A stretch of 64,000 nt of DNA from Acanthosepion lycidas (GCA_963932145.1 OZ010573.1:89680663-89744662); one strand, 5' to 3'. Shown: positions 44,015 through 55,492, counted from the stretch's first letter. Translations and numbers: made by a program. Notes: a model not told the origin generated them from the letters alone.

Positions 44015-45034
44015 GAATAGCCTCTACAAAATAAATTGCTATTTAAAAACAGGAAGATCCAGCTAATGCAAAACCATGGATAGTTTTACATTCAGAGTGA
44101 AAATCAAATGTAATAAAATCAGACGAACGCTGCGGGTAATCTACTTGACATGTTTGTAAAAATGGACAGAACAATTATCCCAAAGACTTAGAGGAATCGT
44201 AAAATAGTGAGTAATGCTAAGAACGCAAGAATATGCGGAAAGCAATGATGCAGAGAGCAATGATGCAGAGAGCAATGATCACACATGTTTTAAAAGGACA
44301 TGGCATATAGTTTTATGATTGGCGTAACACTCATACAACTACTATTTGGTTTTGTCTGATGCTTGATGTTAAGTTTAATTAATATCAACTAATTTCTTTC
44401 GTTTTATTAGATGCCTTTTATAGCGAGATGAACAGTACTTATCCTAGTGTTGTAATCTACAAAGAGTTAGTGAATGAGGAATAACCAAAACAGAGATTGG
44501 AAATGGAATAGTAATCTTTGTAACATGAACAAAATACAATACTCGCCAGGGTGTGAAGTAGGTAAACCACTGCTAGTGGTGGACTACTTAAACAGAATAT
44601 CACCCATCACTTACAATAGTGTCCAAAGAATTTATAAGGATCGGGATATACCCATTAATGTTCATAAGTACAGTATATAACACCTAGTAAAAGTATTATT
44701 AAATATTAAACGATTTTAATGTTTTGATGAAATATCCCCATTTTTTTTTATTTGAGCGCCTTACACAAAATACCGTTTTGATCATAAATATAACTGAACA
44801 ACCATCTACACAAAGGAAAGTTAAAAGTCGAACATTTTCAATACATAGTCTGAAACAAATGGAATGGATTTTACGTTGCGTCACTAAAGTTCCAAAAATA
44901 TCTTTGGTCATTGAGTCGTTCAAAAAACTCTACAAATTCATTTTGCAAATTTTCTGAAATAAATTTGTCAAATAAACATTCATGAGTCTGTGGGCATCGA
45001 GGAATTTTTTTTTTTTTTTGTAAAGTATTAACTT
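44015..45034. other. No recognised gene
   Basis: AT-rich sequence with a triple gcaatgatgcagagagcaatg block at 44243-44278. Open frames of about 70 codons are unsupported. Confidence 0.4.
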
Positions 45035-45035
45035 C

Positions 45036-45096
45036 GACGTGGTGTATTGGTTATCAAACTTGCCTCGCTAGATGAATTATGAACCGAGTCAATATT
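45036..45096 (+). pseudogene. tRNA-like (Val-type) 5' fragment
   Basis: gtggtgtattggttatcaaa then cttgcctcgct resembles the D-arm and anticodon region of eukaryotic tRNA-Val (gtagtgtagtggttatcacg..tgcct). The second half decays (gaaccgagtc in place of ggttcgaatc). It may be a SINE head. Confidence 0.4.
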
Positions 45097-45570
45097 TCTG
45101 CCATCTCTGGCCTGGTTCGCCATCTATATATCTCGAGATCCTTGACAAAATTCCAAAAAGGGTCTGTCATTTAATCAGTTCTAACCTTTCGTCTCTACTC
45201 CGGTTATTTTCCATTCGCCGATGACATGGCTTCCCTCTCTCTTCTTCATAAATATCCTCATCCGCGACTGTATGAAATTAAGCGAACTATGATTGGCCAC
45301 TTTGTAAAACTGTTTTACCTGCTAGATGCAACCGAAAGTTGTATTCTAATAATTTCTTTTTTCGCACTTCTCACTTTTGAAACTCCCTTCCGGTTTATTG
45401 CCTCCTTGCCACCTACAATCTTTAAAAGTTTAAATGCAACCGCATTACTTATCTTCCTAAACCCTGTTCTTTTATTCTGCTCTCTCTTCACTAAAGTGTC
45501 CACATTCTCTTTCACCCCCAGTAACCTCTTGCCTCTTAGTGGCATTATCGCTTTGCTTGTTGTGAAATGA
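45097..45570 (+). mobile_element. Jockey/CR1-like LINE, C-terminal relic
   Basis: The plus strand reads YLEILDKIPKRVCHLIS, then RRDMASLSLLHKYPHPRLYE, then in another frame RTSHFWNSLPVYCLL-like sequence. This is the standard block order after the RT domain. Frame changes are present. Confidence 0.7.
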
Positions 45571-45611
45571 AAAATTATCTAATCTGCTCGTAGTAAATCA
45601 CTATTTTTATA

Positions 45612-46110
45612 GGGATCACCCCAAGCAAGGCAGTAATGCCACTAAAGAAAAGGCTAGCAGGGTGTGGAAGAATTAGAAACAAAAACATTAAGGATGAACG
45701 GAATGTGAAGAGAGTAACCAGGTAGACAGTACATAGAGATTGGCATTGCATTTAAATTTTTGCAGATTAAATTTGTCTGGAAATCATGGAACTGGATGGG
45801 AGAAGTGCGAGAGAAGAAACTGTTAAAAAAGAAATTACGGTTATATCTACCCATTTCGACTGTGGTTTGATTAAACCTTGTCGCCAGCATTGTACTGCGA
45901 TTAAATTAAGATAGCCAAGTAATCATCTGAACAATTACCATTAAAGTATTTAGAAAAAAGACATAGAGATGCAATCTTATGGCGGTAGAAAAGTGACTGA
46001 AGCCAAACCACCAGATAAGGGCCAATAATATTGCTGATTCTTCTTTGGATCTTATCAAGGAGATCAAGGTAAATAGCAGACTTAAGTAAATTTCGTTTCT
46101 GAAAAATTTC
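45612..46110 (-). mobile_element. Jockey/CR1-like LINE 3' end
   Basis: The minus strand reads LLDKIQRRISNIIGPYLVVW, then ASLCLFSKYFNGNCSDDYLA (45905-46070), then the ORF end and the 3' flank ccaagcaaggcagtaatgcc. Truncated upstream at about 46085. Family as at 30040, 38740 and 46840. Confidence 0.75.
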
Positions 46111-46199
46111 AATACGCTTTTCCGATCCTCCAAGTTTCGCGTGTTCTGCGAGCAGTAACGTTTTATCAGAAAGGGTATACAAACAAGCGTAAATACATG

Positions 46200-46700
46200 C
46201 ATTTAAATATTATTTTTCACAAATCATCGATTTTCAACGCCTTCAGGCCGACAGAAAAGGAAGGCAAATATTTGATTCCAAAGTGAAGAAATCTAGGGTG
46301 GGTGTTCGTGATATCCGAAAGAGGGTTTTAATTTTTTTCTTCTGAAAGTTCGACAACTTAAAATGTTCTAGTGATCGAAACAAATGAAAATCTGTAGGTA
46401 TGAGAATGGTGGATGTGAAATAGCTTCCCTTCTTAACTATCTTATTTTCCTCAGGTATTGTTTTGCAGACTGTGTCCTTGCATTGCCAAGCTAGAGAATA
46501 ACAGCTTTTTTCTGTTTAAACCAGCTTGGCATTTTTGATGCAGTGATTCATTGACTTCATCCAGTTGCTAGCAATAAACTTCTACAGTGGGGGTCTTTCC
46601 ATGTTCTACTAACACAGTATAAACTGGAACCTTTCATAGTCCAGCAGACACAATGCAGGCACTTTTTCATCATCTTTAGCATTGCGATTCAAAAATGAAA
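46200..46700 (-). mobile_element. Mariner-like transposon relic
   Basis: Resembles 31520-31790 and parts of 32000-32200 (cagactgtgtccttgcattg, aaatgttctagtgatcgaaa). The antisense shows short mariner-like blocks such as LAMQGHSLQNN. Heavily decayed. Confidence 0.45.
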
Positions 46701-46839
46701 GATTGGTATACCCGCTTAAAAAACTGCTACTTTTGTGTTCGGTTCTCATGGGAAACACATTTTTTTCTCAATTCACTTTAGATTTCCCTGGTGCTTTGAA
46801 GTGGTTCCAGTTCAGTAGTATCTTTTTTTTTAAGCAATT

Positions 46840-47375
46840 CACCCTAAGCAAGGCGAGAGTACCACTAGCACGCAAGGGTTTACAGAGGATTGAAAACAAG
46901 ATTAAAGACGCGTTTGAGGAAAGGATACAGAAAAGGACGGGGAACAAGCTCAGGGTGTTAGATGTCGATTGACATTACACTTGAATATTTGAAGATTATA
47001 GTCATCGGGGAAGCAAATAAGAGGAAGGGATTTCCTCAGACGGGAAGTGCGAGAAAAGAAGTTGTAGAAGAGACGGTTACATTTAACCGTTTTGACAGTG
47101 AAGAGATGGGACCGAGATGCCAGGCTGATAACTCGCTTAAATTCATGCAGTACGAGAACCAGCGAAAGTAGCTCGTCGGAACAGTTGCCGTGAAAATACT
47201 TGTAGAAGACAGAGGGAAGCCACGGCAGGTCTGTGGGAAAGCGATTGCAGACTAGATGGCAGATCAGGAGCTATCATCTTAAATATTGGTCTCTGGATTT
47301 TGTCGAGGACCTCGAGACGTACATCGGGAGCACCAGTATCAAAGTTCTTCATTCAGAGTAGATCATCTTCCAGGG
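46840..47375 (-). mobile_element. Jockey/CR1-like LINE 3' end
   Basis: The minus strand reads VRLEVLDKIQRPIFKMIAPD then LQSLSHRPAVASLCLLQVF (47230-47330), continuing to an FKCNVNRHLTP-like end near 46960. The 3' flank (ccctaagcaaggcgagagta) is shared with 45612. Confidence 0.75.
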
Positions 47376-48054
47376 CGAGGCACGTCGGATACATTACAAT
47401 ACCCATTTTGAAACCCATTAAACCACGTGACATGTATGAGCATTCACTGCCTGTGTATACACAGCACACATGTTTTCTAATACCTCAATAGTTTTATTAT
47501 CCTTTTCTATTTTATATAGTAAACAGTAGCGAATATATTACGTTTTATATTCATAATACTTGAGAAAATCACCGAAATGCACTATAAACGTTACATTGTC
47601 GGATACAAGAGAGGATGAACATATTCTAGACGCAGTTTACTCCCATTCAATCATAGTTCTTCGTTGAATGCACTTGCTCTCCGATCTTTTGGTTCAGGTC
47701 TTAAATTTCACGAAAATAAATACCTCGATGATGTTAATTTAACTACCTTCAGGACGTGCTTCCTCCCATAGATTCATTTCCATATATTTTGCTCGTCATC
47801 AATCCAGATACTTTCGCTTTAAGTAAGAAAAAATATTTACGAGATTTTAAATTTCGCAATTATCAAAAGACAATCTGAATGTAACGATAGCAATATCTAA
47901 GAACTGCAACTACAATAAAATCCACCTTGTAAATATTTATTAAATTCAAATCTCGATAAAGAGTTACTAAAATTGTCCTTTTAAAATCTCACCCAACTCG
48001 ATAGTTCTAACACCTCCGACTAAAACTTTTATCTACTATTCATTGACTTTTTTC
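47376..48054. other. No recognised feature
   Basis: AT-rich sequence without assigned elements. Confidence 0.4.
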
Positions 48055-48420
48055 CCCTCAGTAGGAGTATATAGGTTTGTCTACCGCCCGGAATACAAAC
48101 CGTCCTGAGCATGACGAGAAACTCCATCCGCATCCTGAGTAAGGCGATAAACTACGGCCAACAGCAAGGCCTCTGATCAGGAGATTTTGAGGAGCGTGGA
48201 ACCAACTCTTAATTTCTGGTGTTCCCAGGTCCACCCTGACCCAGGGTGGTAGCACCTGTTAGGACCCCAACTATGGATAAACCCCCCAAACTGAGGTCAA
48301 AACACTAGGAAATATTTTGGAAATATTTAATACCAGAAATACTTTGGAAAAATTATTACCAGCCATACATTTTTGAAGAAAAAATATTATCAGCAATATA
48401 TTATTATCATTATTATTGCT
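48055..48420 (-). mobile_element. VNTR composite element, tail plus short array
   Basis: Reverse complement of the tail seen at 57020, 60250 and 60570: ggcctctgatcagg..gttttgaggagcgtggaacca, ggtgttcccaggtccaccctg, gacccaactatgg. It is followed by a degenerate array of ttaccagccatacattttt-type units (48310-48410). The head is absent. Confidence 0.65.
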
Positions 48421-48627
48421 TTGTTTCAGCAAGACAATGCCAGACTACACACTGCTAGGTTGAGTAAGGAGAAGTTCAAACAGATGGACAGTGTTGACAT
48501 TCTTCCACATCAACCATTCAGTCCCGATGCTGCTCCGGGTGATTATGGTTTATTCCGCTCAATGACACACTTCCTCTGCAACCAGCGATTCAATACTTTT
48601 GATGAAGTAAAGGAATTTTGTTTACTG

Positions 48628-48676
<49 letters not shown>

Positions 48677-48720
48677 AAGCCAACGGACTGGTATCGCTCC
48701 TGATCGCTCCTAAATGAGGG
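48421..48720 (+). pseudogene. Mariner (DD34D) transposase C-terminal fragment
   Basis: The frame reads LFQQDNARLHTARLSKEKFK then DSVDILPHQPFSPDAAPGDY and GLFRSMTHFLCNQRFNTFDE. The QDNARxHxA block holds the second catalytic Asp and SPDAAPGDYGLF the third, as in mariner DD34D enzymes. An att microsatellite (48635-48673) has expanded inside the frame, giving a leucine run, and downstream coding is decayed. The N-terminal two-thirds are missing, replaced by the VNTR element on the left. Confidence 0.8.
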
Positions 48721-48969
48721 ACTTCATTTTGGAGAATAAATGTTAGTGTTGTTCGGTAAAATTTTGTTGTTTCCTTTCCTCTTCCTGAGTGTGTCAGGAC
48801 ATTCTGGCGGTCCTAATATTTTCTGGCTTTAAAATGTTGATAAAAATAATACATAGAACCACCTTACTCGGTAACCCTCTAGTTTGAGTGGCTACTGAGC
48901 CTGGTACTGGGTCAACATTTATTTAAACAATGTAAAATTTAAAAAGAGGTATTTCATGAAGAACACTGC

Positions 48970-49184
48970 ACACATTTTACTGAGATATTAGTTTTCTTCG
49001 TGGAACGTGGTAAAGAATGGCCGTGTATAAATAACATCTTTCTCAAAACGTTTATAATTCTTCTTAAATCATGGTTCCATGTATGCCTTCAAAATCGATG
49101 TCATCTGATCGCCATAACTTTCTATGGCCGCACCACCTATAACAAAAATTACCAAACCACCTCTACCTTGTTTATGTCTCAATT
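48970..49184 (+). repeat. 215-bp recent duplication, copy 1
   Basis: Nearly identical to 50942-51160 (acacattttactgagatatt through tttatgtctcaatt). Differences are two or three substitutions and one 4-bp indel. Flanks differ. Confidence 0.95.
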
Positions 49185-49949
49185 CATTGAAACGCCAGCC
49201 TTGGTATCCCAATGTCCGTTCGCATTACTACTGAGCTTCAATACGGTTTTTGACGACATGAGCAGGTAGCAAAAGTAAAAGATACTGAAAAATTGATTCC
49301 GTCAGAGTTCGAAGGAAGATTAAAATTATTTCAAGAGTGATTTGGAGATTAAGTTAATCATGGATTAAGAGAATTATAACAGAAACTAGAAAAAAAAGGA
49401 AAAATTCATAGCAGATGAAAATAAATGCACCCACTCCGATCAAATACATAAATACACAGTTATTGTGATGCGTGCAAGAATTCTCATGTGGAAACACGCC
49501 TTTACGAATCCACAACAGTACGCAGAATAGGAATTAAATGAATTCACAATTATTCCGCTGAATCAATTTCTATCAAAAGATTTTGTACGAGCCAGCCTGT
49601 TGGGTTATATAACCGAATTTCCTACCGGCGCAAGGGTTCGATCTCAGTTTAATGCCCGGATTTTCTATTATTTTTTCTTACGGCAAGCAACACTACTCCA
49701 CTTCAAAGATTGGCGCATTACAATCTTACAATCACTAACTCCTTTCTACTTGGCTATGTGCGATATTCTCGATACTCTTAGTAAAAATAATCTCTAAAAA
49801 CTGCGTATAGACATCCACTTGTGTCTCACATTTTTAGACACTAAGACTAAAGACAAAAGACTAAGAGATTTAATAAAATCTTTTTTCAGTTTTAATATGT
49901 CGGACATTTCGCACAGTGTGCATAAATTATAATAAACTACGAAGTTTTT
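49185..49949. other. No recognised gene
   Basis: A weak SINE-like B-box (agggttcgatctc) lies at 49632; otherwise nothing assigned. Confidence 0.35.
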
Positions 49950-50660
49950 ATAAACCTGCGCCGCTCCAGCAGATACCTGACTCCTGCTATCTTCAACATT
50001 TATAAGAGCCAGATGAGGTCGAAAATAGAGTACTGCTGGCATATATGGACAGAAACTGCCATATATGGACAGAGGCTGCCATATATTGAAAGAAGCCGCA
50101 ACATATGGACAGAGGCTGCCATATATGGACAGGGGCTGCCATATATGGACAGAAGCTGCCATGAATGGACAGGGGCTACCATATACGGACAGGGAGTGCC
50201 ATATATGGACAGCCTCTTCTTTCCATTCTCGATAGAATTCAGAAGCGTCTACGCGGTCTTGTGGATGATTTATTATTTATGCAATTATTTTCCACGCAAT
50301 ATCTCCTTTCCCAAAGACAAAACTTTGCAAGCCTCTCGTTACTCTATCGCTGTTTCAATAGAAAGTGTATAAACGAACCACATTCCTTATTTCCACCAGT
50401 TTTAATTTTCACAGCTATGATCAGTCATGTCACGCACATTGTGGCGAAACACCCTCATTCCTTTCGTATTCCACTGGTGAGTTGCAAGTTCCACTTGAAC
50501 CGCTACTTTGTGTGACCGACTCCCAAGAGGATGCTTCTTCGATCACTACAATCTTACCCGATTCAAATCTAGGGTTAAACTTTATCCGCCCCCCACCACA
50601 TATTATCATAAACTGTGCCCTTTATCTCTTACTCTTTAACTTCTTTGAGTAACCCTTGAG
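49950..50660 (+). mobile_element. Jockey/CR1-like LINE relic containing a minisatellite
   Basis: ARxGRKxSTAG-like coding (LYKSQMRSKIEYCWHIW in the sister frame, 49995-50045) is broken by the 20-bp array at 50037-50212. Coding then resumes with SILDRIQKRLRGLVDDLLFM (50220-50275) and NFASLSLLYRCFNRKCINEP (50325-50385), and a decayed end to 50650. Confidence 0.75.
50037..50212 (+). repeat. 20-bp minisatellite, about 9 copies
   Basis: Unit catatatggacagaggctgc with variants at positions 15-17. The array keeps frames open on both strands (repeats of IYGQ and of YGSLCPYM type) because no unit carries a stop in those frames. Confidence 0.95.
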
Positions 50661-50941
50661 CATTGCTCTGGGTGAACATTAGTGCAAAATAGTTACCCAC
50701 TTGTATTGTAATAAAAAAATATTACAGAAAGTGCATAAAATTTATAAATACAAATGTAAACATTCTTTTTTTTAAATTGTGTCATTGTCGAGGGAAAATG
50801 CCATAATAACAACATCAATCGGAAATATATGTTATGAAACTAGATTTAAAATTCATTATGTTAATTCTTGTATTTTAGTTCTGAATGCTCCACGGTCTTC
50901 GGAAAACAAACCGGAAACTACATTACAAGAGTATCTTGGAA
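50661..50941. other. No recognised feature
   Basis: AT-rich sequence; nothing assigned. Confidence 0.4.
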
Positions 50942-51160
50942 ACACATTTTACTGAGATATTAGTTTTCTTCGTGGAACGTGGTAAAGAATGGCCGTGTAT
51001 AAATAACATCTTTCTCAAAACGTTTATAATTCTTTTTAAATCATGGTTCCATGTATGCCTTCAAAATCGATGTCATCTGATCGCCATCTGTAACTTTCTA
51101 TGGCCGCACCATCTATAACAAAAATTACCAAACCACCTCTACCTTGTTTATGTCTCAATT
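50942..51160 (+). repeat. 215-bp recent duplication, copy 2
   Basis: Partner of 48970-49184, same orientation, 1.97 kb away. Confidence 0.95.
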
Positions 51161-51631
51161 TGTGAGGGCGGTTTTCGCCACTAGTCATCTAGCTAACTCC
51201 ATCTGTATTCCCCATCAATGGTAGCACGAAATTTGTCAATGAAAAGAATTGTTGAAAAATAAGTCTTTATGTATTTCGTTGCTGATTACATGCGATTTTT
51301 CTTATGAATGTCTAAAAAAAAGAAGAGGGCTGAGTGATCGGTCTTAAGAGTCTTGATTTTATGAACCGACAACCTGTTCTGAGTTATTCAATGGTTGGAA
51401 AGAAGAGGTCAAATTTTTCATTTGTAGTGAATGTAAGATAGAAAGGATATAATATATATATTTATCAACCTTTTTTACTTCAGGACGCACTTATCAAATA
51501 ACTAAAACTCCGAGGCGTAGTCTCAATTTTAATCAGGAAAAATAAGTAATGAAATTTGAAACTGGGAAAATAATAAAGTCTTCTGAAATAAATATTTATT
51601 TCTAAGACATTGTATACTTAAGAAAGCTTTA
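51161..51631. other. No recognised feature
   Basis: AT-rich sequence; nothing assigned. Confidence 0.4.
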
Positions 51632-51858
51632 AAAGGGTGTTCCAATAACTTAGACGTATTTTAAATGTGAGTTATGTTCAAGCGTCTAATGATCTTGTTC
51701 TTTTTCTTTCAGATTTGGTCGATATTTGGGCGATATTATTTTTCACGCATAGTTTCCATGATTTAATAACATGATCCAATAAAGAAATAAAGAAATTTTC
51801 ACCAATAACATTGACTTATTTACTGCTGACCTTGATCCTTCTTAATGAAACACCCTTG
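51632..51858. mobile_element. Mariner-type MITE, 227 bp
   Basis: The left end aaagggtgttccaataactt and right end ccttaatgaaacacccttg form an inverted repeat of about 20 bp with some mismatches. TA lies on both sides (51630-51631 and 51859-51860). A further copy of the right terminus alone follows at 51872-51889. Confidence 0.65.
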
Positions 51859-51892
51859 TATATAATCTGCCTTAATGAAACACCCTTTATAA

Positions 51893-52379
51893 AGACTGTG
51901 CTTTGGTAAAGAAGAAAATACCTTTTATGGTTTTCAGGTTTGGTTTGCCATCCCAAATGATTAGTGGTACAGTTTTCAGTTAAAAAGATTTATGAATAAT
52001 CTATTTCTTTTTAGAGAGGGGCCTACAATGACTGATTGTGGAACGCAAAAGGGAAGTGATTATCCACGCCTTAAAGCTTAAGGAATTTAGAATACATTTT
52101 AAATTATGGAATGGGAAAGACTTGATTTAAACGTGGAAGCCATGGGCTTTGTATTTATAGCTTTTTAAAAGTAAAAATTTTTGAAATATAAAAATAATAC
52201 ATAAATTACTCTTCTGCTAACTTGGGGTGAACTTGTCTATACATCACGACGCATTAGAGCGCCTGGGCACAACGATTGCGAAACATTGATTTAGAACATT
52301 GCCTGAAACATGATAACTACCAAACTACCATCTTTTGTTTGAATCAACGGGACCCGACGCCTTCTCCCACTTCAAATGA
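51893..52379. other. No recognised feature
   Basis: AT-rich sequence; nothing assigned. Confidence 0.4.
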
Positions 52380-53186
52380 GGAGAGAAGAGATACTAGCAT
52401 TTGATACCAGCCAAAAGAGCGACAAGGGAGTATTTACCTGAGCTCCTTACTAATATATATGACACAGCGTTGTTTTTAAGGTGAGGACCCTATATACATG
52501 AAGGTGCATACTGGTTAATGACAAAAATTGTCCAATCCGCGCGACCACTGTCATGCTGGCACTGATATTACACTGATCCAACATCTCTTAGTGTAATGTA
52601 GAAGGTGCTACCGCAGGGTTGAAATCCATGGGCCCGGGCGCCTTCTATCATCTAAAAATAGGAAGAGAACATATGTTTTTCTTCATTGCGCCCACGCCGC
52701 TACTGAATGTAACACAAAGAGAATTTATAGTGGATTTAACAGCTACACCGTGGGAAAGTTGTTCGGCATTTCCTCTTTTTGGTGGCGTCTCAAGCACCGG
52801 GTAATGATCAAACCAAGGTAAGAGAACAGATACTACACTGACTATTTACTTTCCTCCTCGCGATGGCAGGATGTGACAAAAGGTCAGTTTAATATAGGGG
52901 GCACGTGCGCTTGCACCCGGACCAGGTTCGAAAATAGCGCAACCGTCTGTTGCGCTGGCATCGGTGTTACTACCGATCCCCACTCTGAGGGAGGAACTGC
53001 CATGAGCAGATGTTCTCCAAAACCGGGCACCGCTCACTGATATTTTCATTTGCGCTGTCTGCAGACAGATATACGATTGAGGTGGGTTCTGTCCGAAGAC
53101 AGGAACACAATTGAAAGATAAAATGTAGTTTGTCCGCCTGATGCCAGATACTACACTTTGATCTCAACCAAAAGGCCGAGAAGTTG
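52380..53186 (-). pseudogene. Cluster of U2 snRNA-like 5' fragments
   Basis: On the minus strand, 53186-53145 reads cttctcggccttttggttga then gatcaaagtgtagtatctgg. This matches the 5' end of U2 snRNA (cttctcggccttttggctaagatcaagtgtagtatctgttctt), including the branch-point-recognition region gtagta. Shorter or more decayed matches lie at 52830-52805 (gtgtagtatctgttctc) and 52424-52385. Sequence upstream of the U2-like start is shared too (caggtaaata). Neither the Sm site nor the 3' stem-loops of U2 are recognisable, so these are pseudogene units, apparently repeated as a block of a few hundred bp. Confidence 0.7.
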
Positions 53187-53690
53187 ATATTTACCTGACC
53201 CCACCAAACTTGGTTGGATGAGGCACAAGGCCGAGTTTAATGTGGGGGGGTCCGACCCCGTATGCTCGGCAAAAAATTCCCCATAGACCCCGTATAAAAC
53301 GGGGTCGGGTAGATGCTTCCTGAGCCGAGACTCTGCTCTTCGACATAGCCTCGTCTGGAGATCCTCTCTGCCCGGAGGCAGAGAGTTTGACCAGAACTGC
53401 TGAACAGATTTCAGTGAGTCTCAAAAGGTCGAGAAGTTGACATTTACCTGACCCCACCAAACTTGGCTGGATGAGGCACAAGGCCGAGTTTAATGTGGGA
53501 TATTCTGACCCCGTATGCTCGGCAAAAATTCCCCATAGACCCCGTATAAAACGGGGTCGATTAGATGCTTCCTGAGCCGAGACTCTGCTCTTCGACATAG
53601 CCTCGTCTGGAGATCCGCTCTGCCCGGAGGCAGAGAGTTTGACCAGAACTGCTGAAGAGGTTTCAGTGAGTCTCAAAAGGTCGAGAAGTC
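53187..53690 (-). repeat. Two tandem 246-bp GC-rich units related to the LTR subunit
   Basis: Two units (about 53187-53432 and 53433-53690) are highly similar. On the minus strand each holds gtcaaactctctgcctccgg, agacgaggctatgtcgaaga, a ccccgttttatacggggtc hairpin and aactcggccttgtgcc. They match in order the units in the solo LTRs at 41591, 41838 and 32640. At the unit joints stands aaaaggtcgagaag, a decayed U2 5' end. Because 246 is divisible by three, a 161-codon frame spans both units; I regard it as non-coding. Confidence 0.8.
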
Positions 53691-54269
53691 CTCAGTAGCT
53701 GAACACCTTGGAAGAAACGTAATGTTGTGCATTTGTGAGCATAGTCAGGAATTATTCATTTAAACTTCTTGAAACGCAGTGAAACAAGAAATGCATATTA
53801 ATGTGTCTAGCAACTGTAACAAGTCGATAAATGTTTGATCAAAAAGCGGTCCTGTGCCCGTCAATAGGAAAAATATTGTTGTTCTTCGCGGCAACACAAA
53901 GATGCATGCATCATGAGTAACACAGGGAAAAAAATTTGGAATACGATTGGTCTGTTTTATCTGACCCACAAGATGCAATTGTCATCGCACCAACCGATTA
54001 TTAGAGTTTTCAGTTACTGTAAAACGCAATGAGCGGCAAAACATTCTTTCAAGAAGATCAGATTCAAGAGGTCTTCGTAATCTTTTCCGACATCAAAACC
54101 TGAGGAATTCTACTCTGTAGGTATTGAAGAAGAGGCGAGTAAGTGGCAACAGGTCATTGCAAATAATGCTGAATATATCACTGAATTAAATATAATTTTA
54201 TTTGAAGAATAGATATAATAAACAAAATCGAAAATTATGACACAGCATAGATTCGATTAAGAAGACCTC
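53691..54269. other. No recognised feature
   Basis: Mixed sequence; no element assigned. Confidence 0.4.
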
Positions 54270-55492
54270 CGCCGTTCATCAACAACCATGGATTTGATCC
54301 CACCCATCTGCTCCTCTGGAATATCGCCACCTGTGGTTGAACAAGTCGATGAGCGAATGGAAGACTGTCACGCAAGTCATACAAGTCACACTTGTGAATT
54401 GTCTGTGTTTAGTCTATGCTGTAGCATTCCTTTCCGCGGGTCCGCTTGTCTTCTGCTGCTTTGTTCAGTTTCTCCTCCTCTGACATTAGTTGTTTAGTCA
54501 GGGTGCTTCTCTACCCAGAACAGTCAGCAGCAAGGTCCTCCCAGTGGTCACTGTTGATCTGAAGGGCCTTCATGTCCCTCTTTCAGACATAGCGTAACTG
54601 AGAGTGACCGGTGTCTCTTTTGTCATTTGCAAGTTCCCCGTAGAGGATATCTTTCGGAATTCGGCCATCCTCTGTAAGACGAGCATGACCCAGCCATCGG
54701 ATCCTGCGCTGTCTGAACATGATTGTTAGGCCGGTTCAGGACAAAACTTCAGTTTAGGGCACTTTGTCCTTCCATGATATACCCAGGATACGGAGGATAA
54801 ACCTCAAGTGTTTATTCTCTTCTCCTGCTTGACATATGCCTTTCACGTCTCACTCCTGTAGAGAAGTGTGATTATGATGCAGGCATTGTAGAATGCCATC
54901 TTTGTCTTGATAGCGAGCTTGGAGTTCTCTCACACACACCTGGTGAGGTGAGCGAGTGTAGTTGCTGCTTATCCAATCCTCTTGTCTATTTGTGTGCCCA
55001 AAGTGAGGTTGCTGTTGATCATAGACCCGATGTACATGAAATGTCCACAACTTCCAGCTTGTAGTCGTCAATGGTGATGATTGGTGGCACATCTACATTC
55101 TGTCCTAGGACATTCATCTTTTTCAGATTAATAGTCAGCCGGACGTACGTGCAGGCCGCAGAGAAACGATTCATCACACTCTTGCTATCCTGTTGTATGT
55201 GGGTTGCGACTGCAGCATCATCCACAAACTGCATATCTTTAATCAGAGCCTCCTGTACCTTTTTTTTTTAGATTTGAGGCGTGAGAGATTAAGCAGCCAG
55301 CTCTTCGATCTGGTGTGAAGATAGAACCCCTCTTTTGTCGTGTCGAAGACTTACTTCAAGAATGAGGCGAAGAAGATCCCAAAGAATGTTGGAGCAAGGA
55401 CGCAACCTTGTTTCACGCCACTGTGTATGACAAATGTGGCGCCAATGTGCTTCCGTCAAATTGCACAGTCCACTTTATGTTTTATCCAATTT
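54270..55492 (-). mobile_element. LINE, RT catalytic region to C-terminus
   Basis: The minus strand reads MQFVDDAAVATHIQQDSKSV (catalytic block, FVDDAA for the usual FADDAA; 55170-55235), then LTINLKKMNVLGQNVDVPPI, TIDDYKLEVVD and a SCTSGL end. In other frames follow RRIRWLGHARLTEDGRIPKD (54650-54720) and KRDMKALQINSDHWEDLAAD (54520-54590). This is the order found in a common animal LINE ORF2. The EN and RT N-terminal part are missing; the 5' truncation point is at 55492, where the SINE begins. Several frame changes are present. Confidence 0.8.

Noticed and set aside
49794-50162. Repetitive frame (YGSLCPYMAAS type) of 122 codons that looks like a repeat protein
   Set aside because: It reads through the 20-bp minisatellite inside a LINE relic, antisense to the LINE.
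53191-53676. 161-codon minus-strand frame with two similar halves, looking like a two-repeat protein
   Set aside because: The halves are the 246-bp LTR-type units, whose length is a multiple of three; the same unit elsewhere is not kept in frame, so openness follows from the repeat and GC content.
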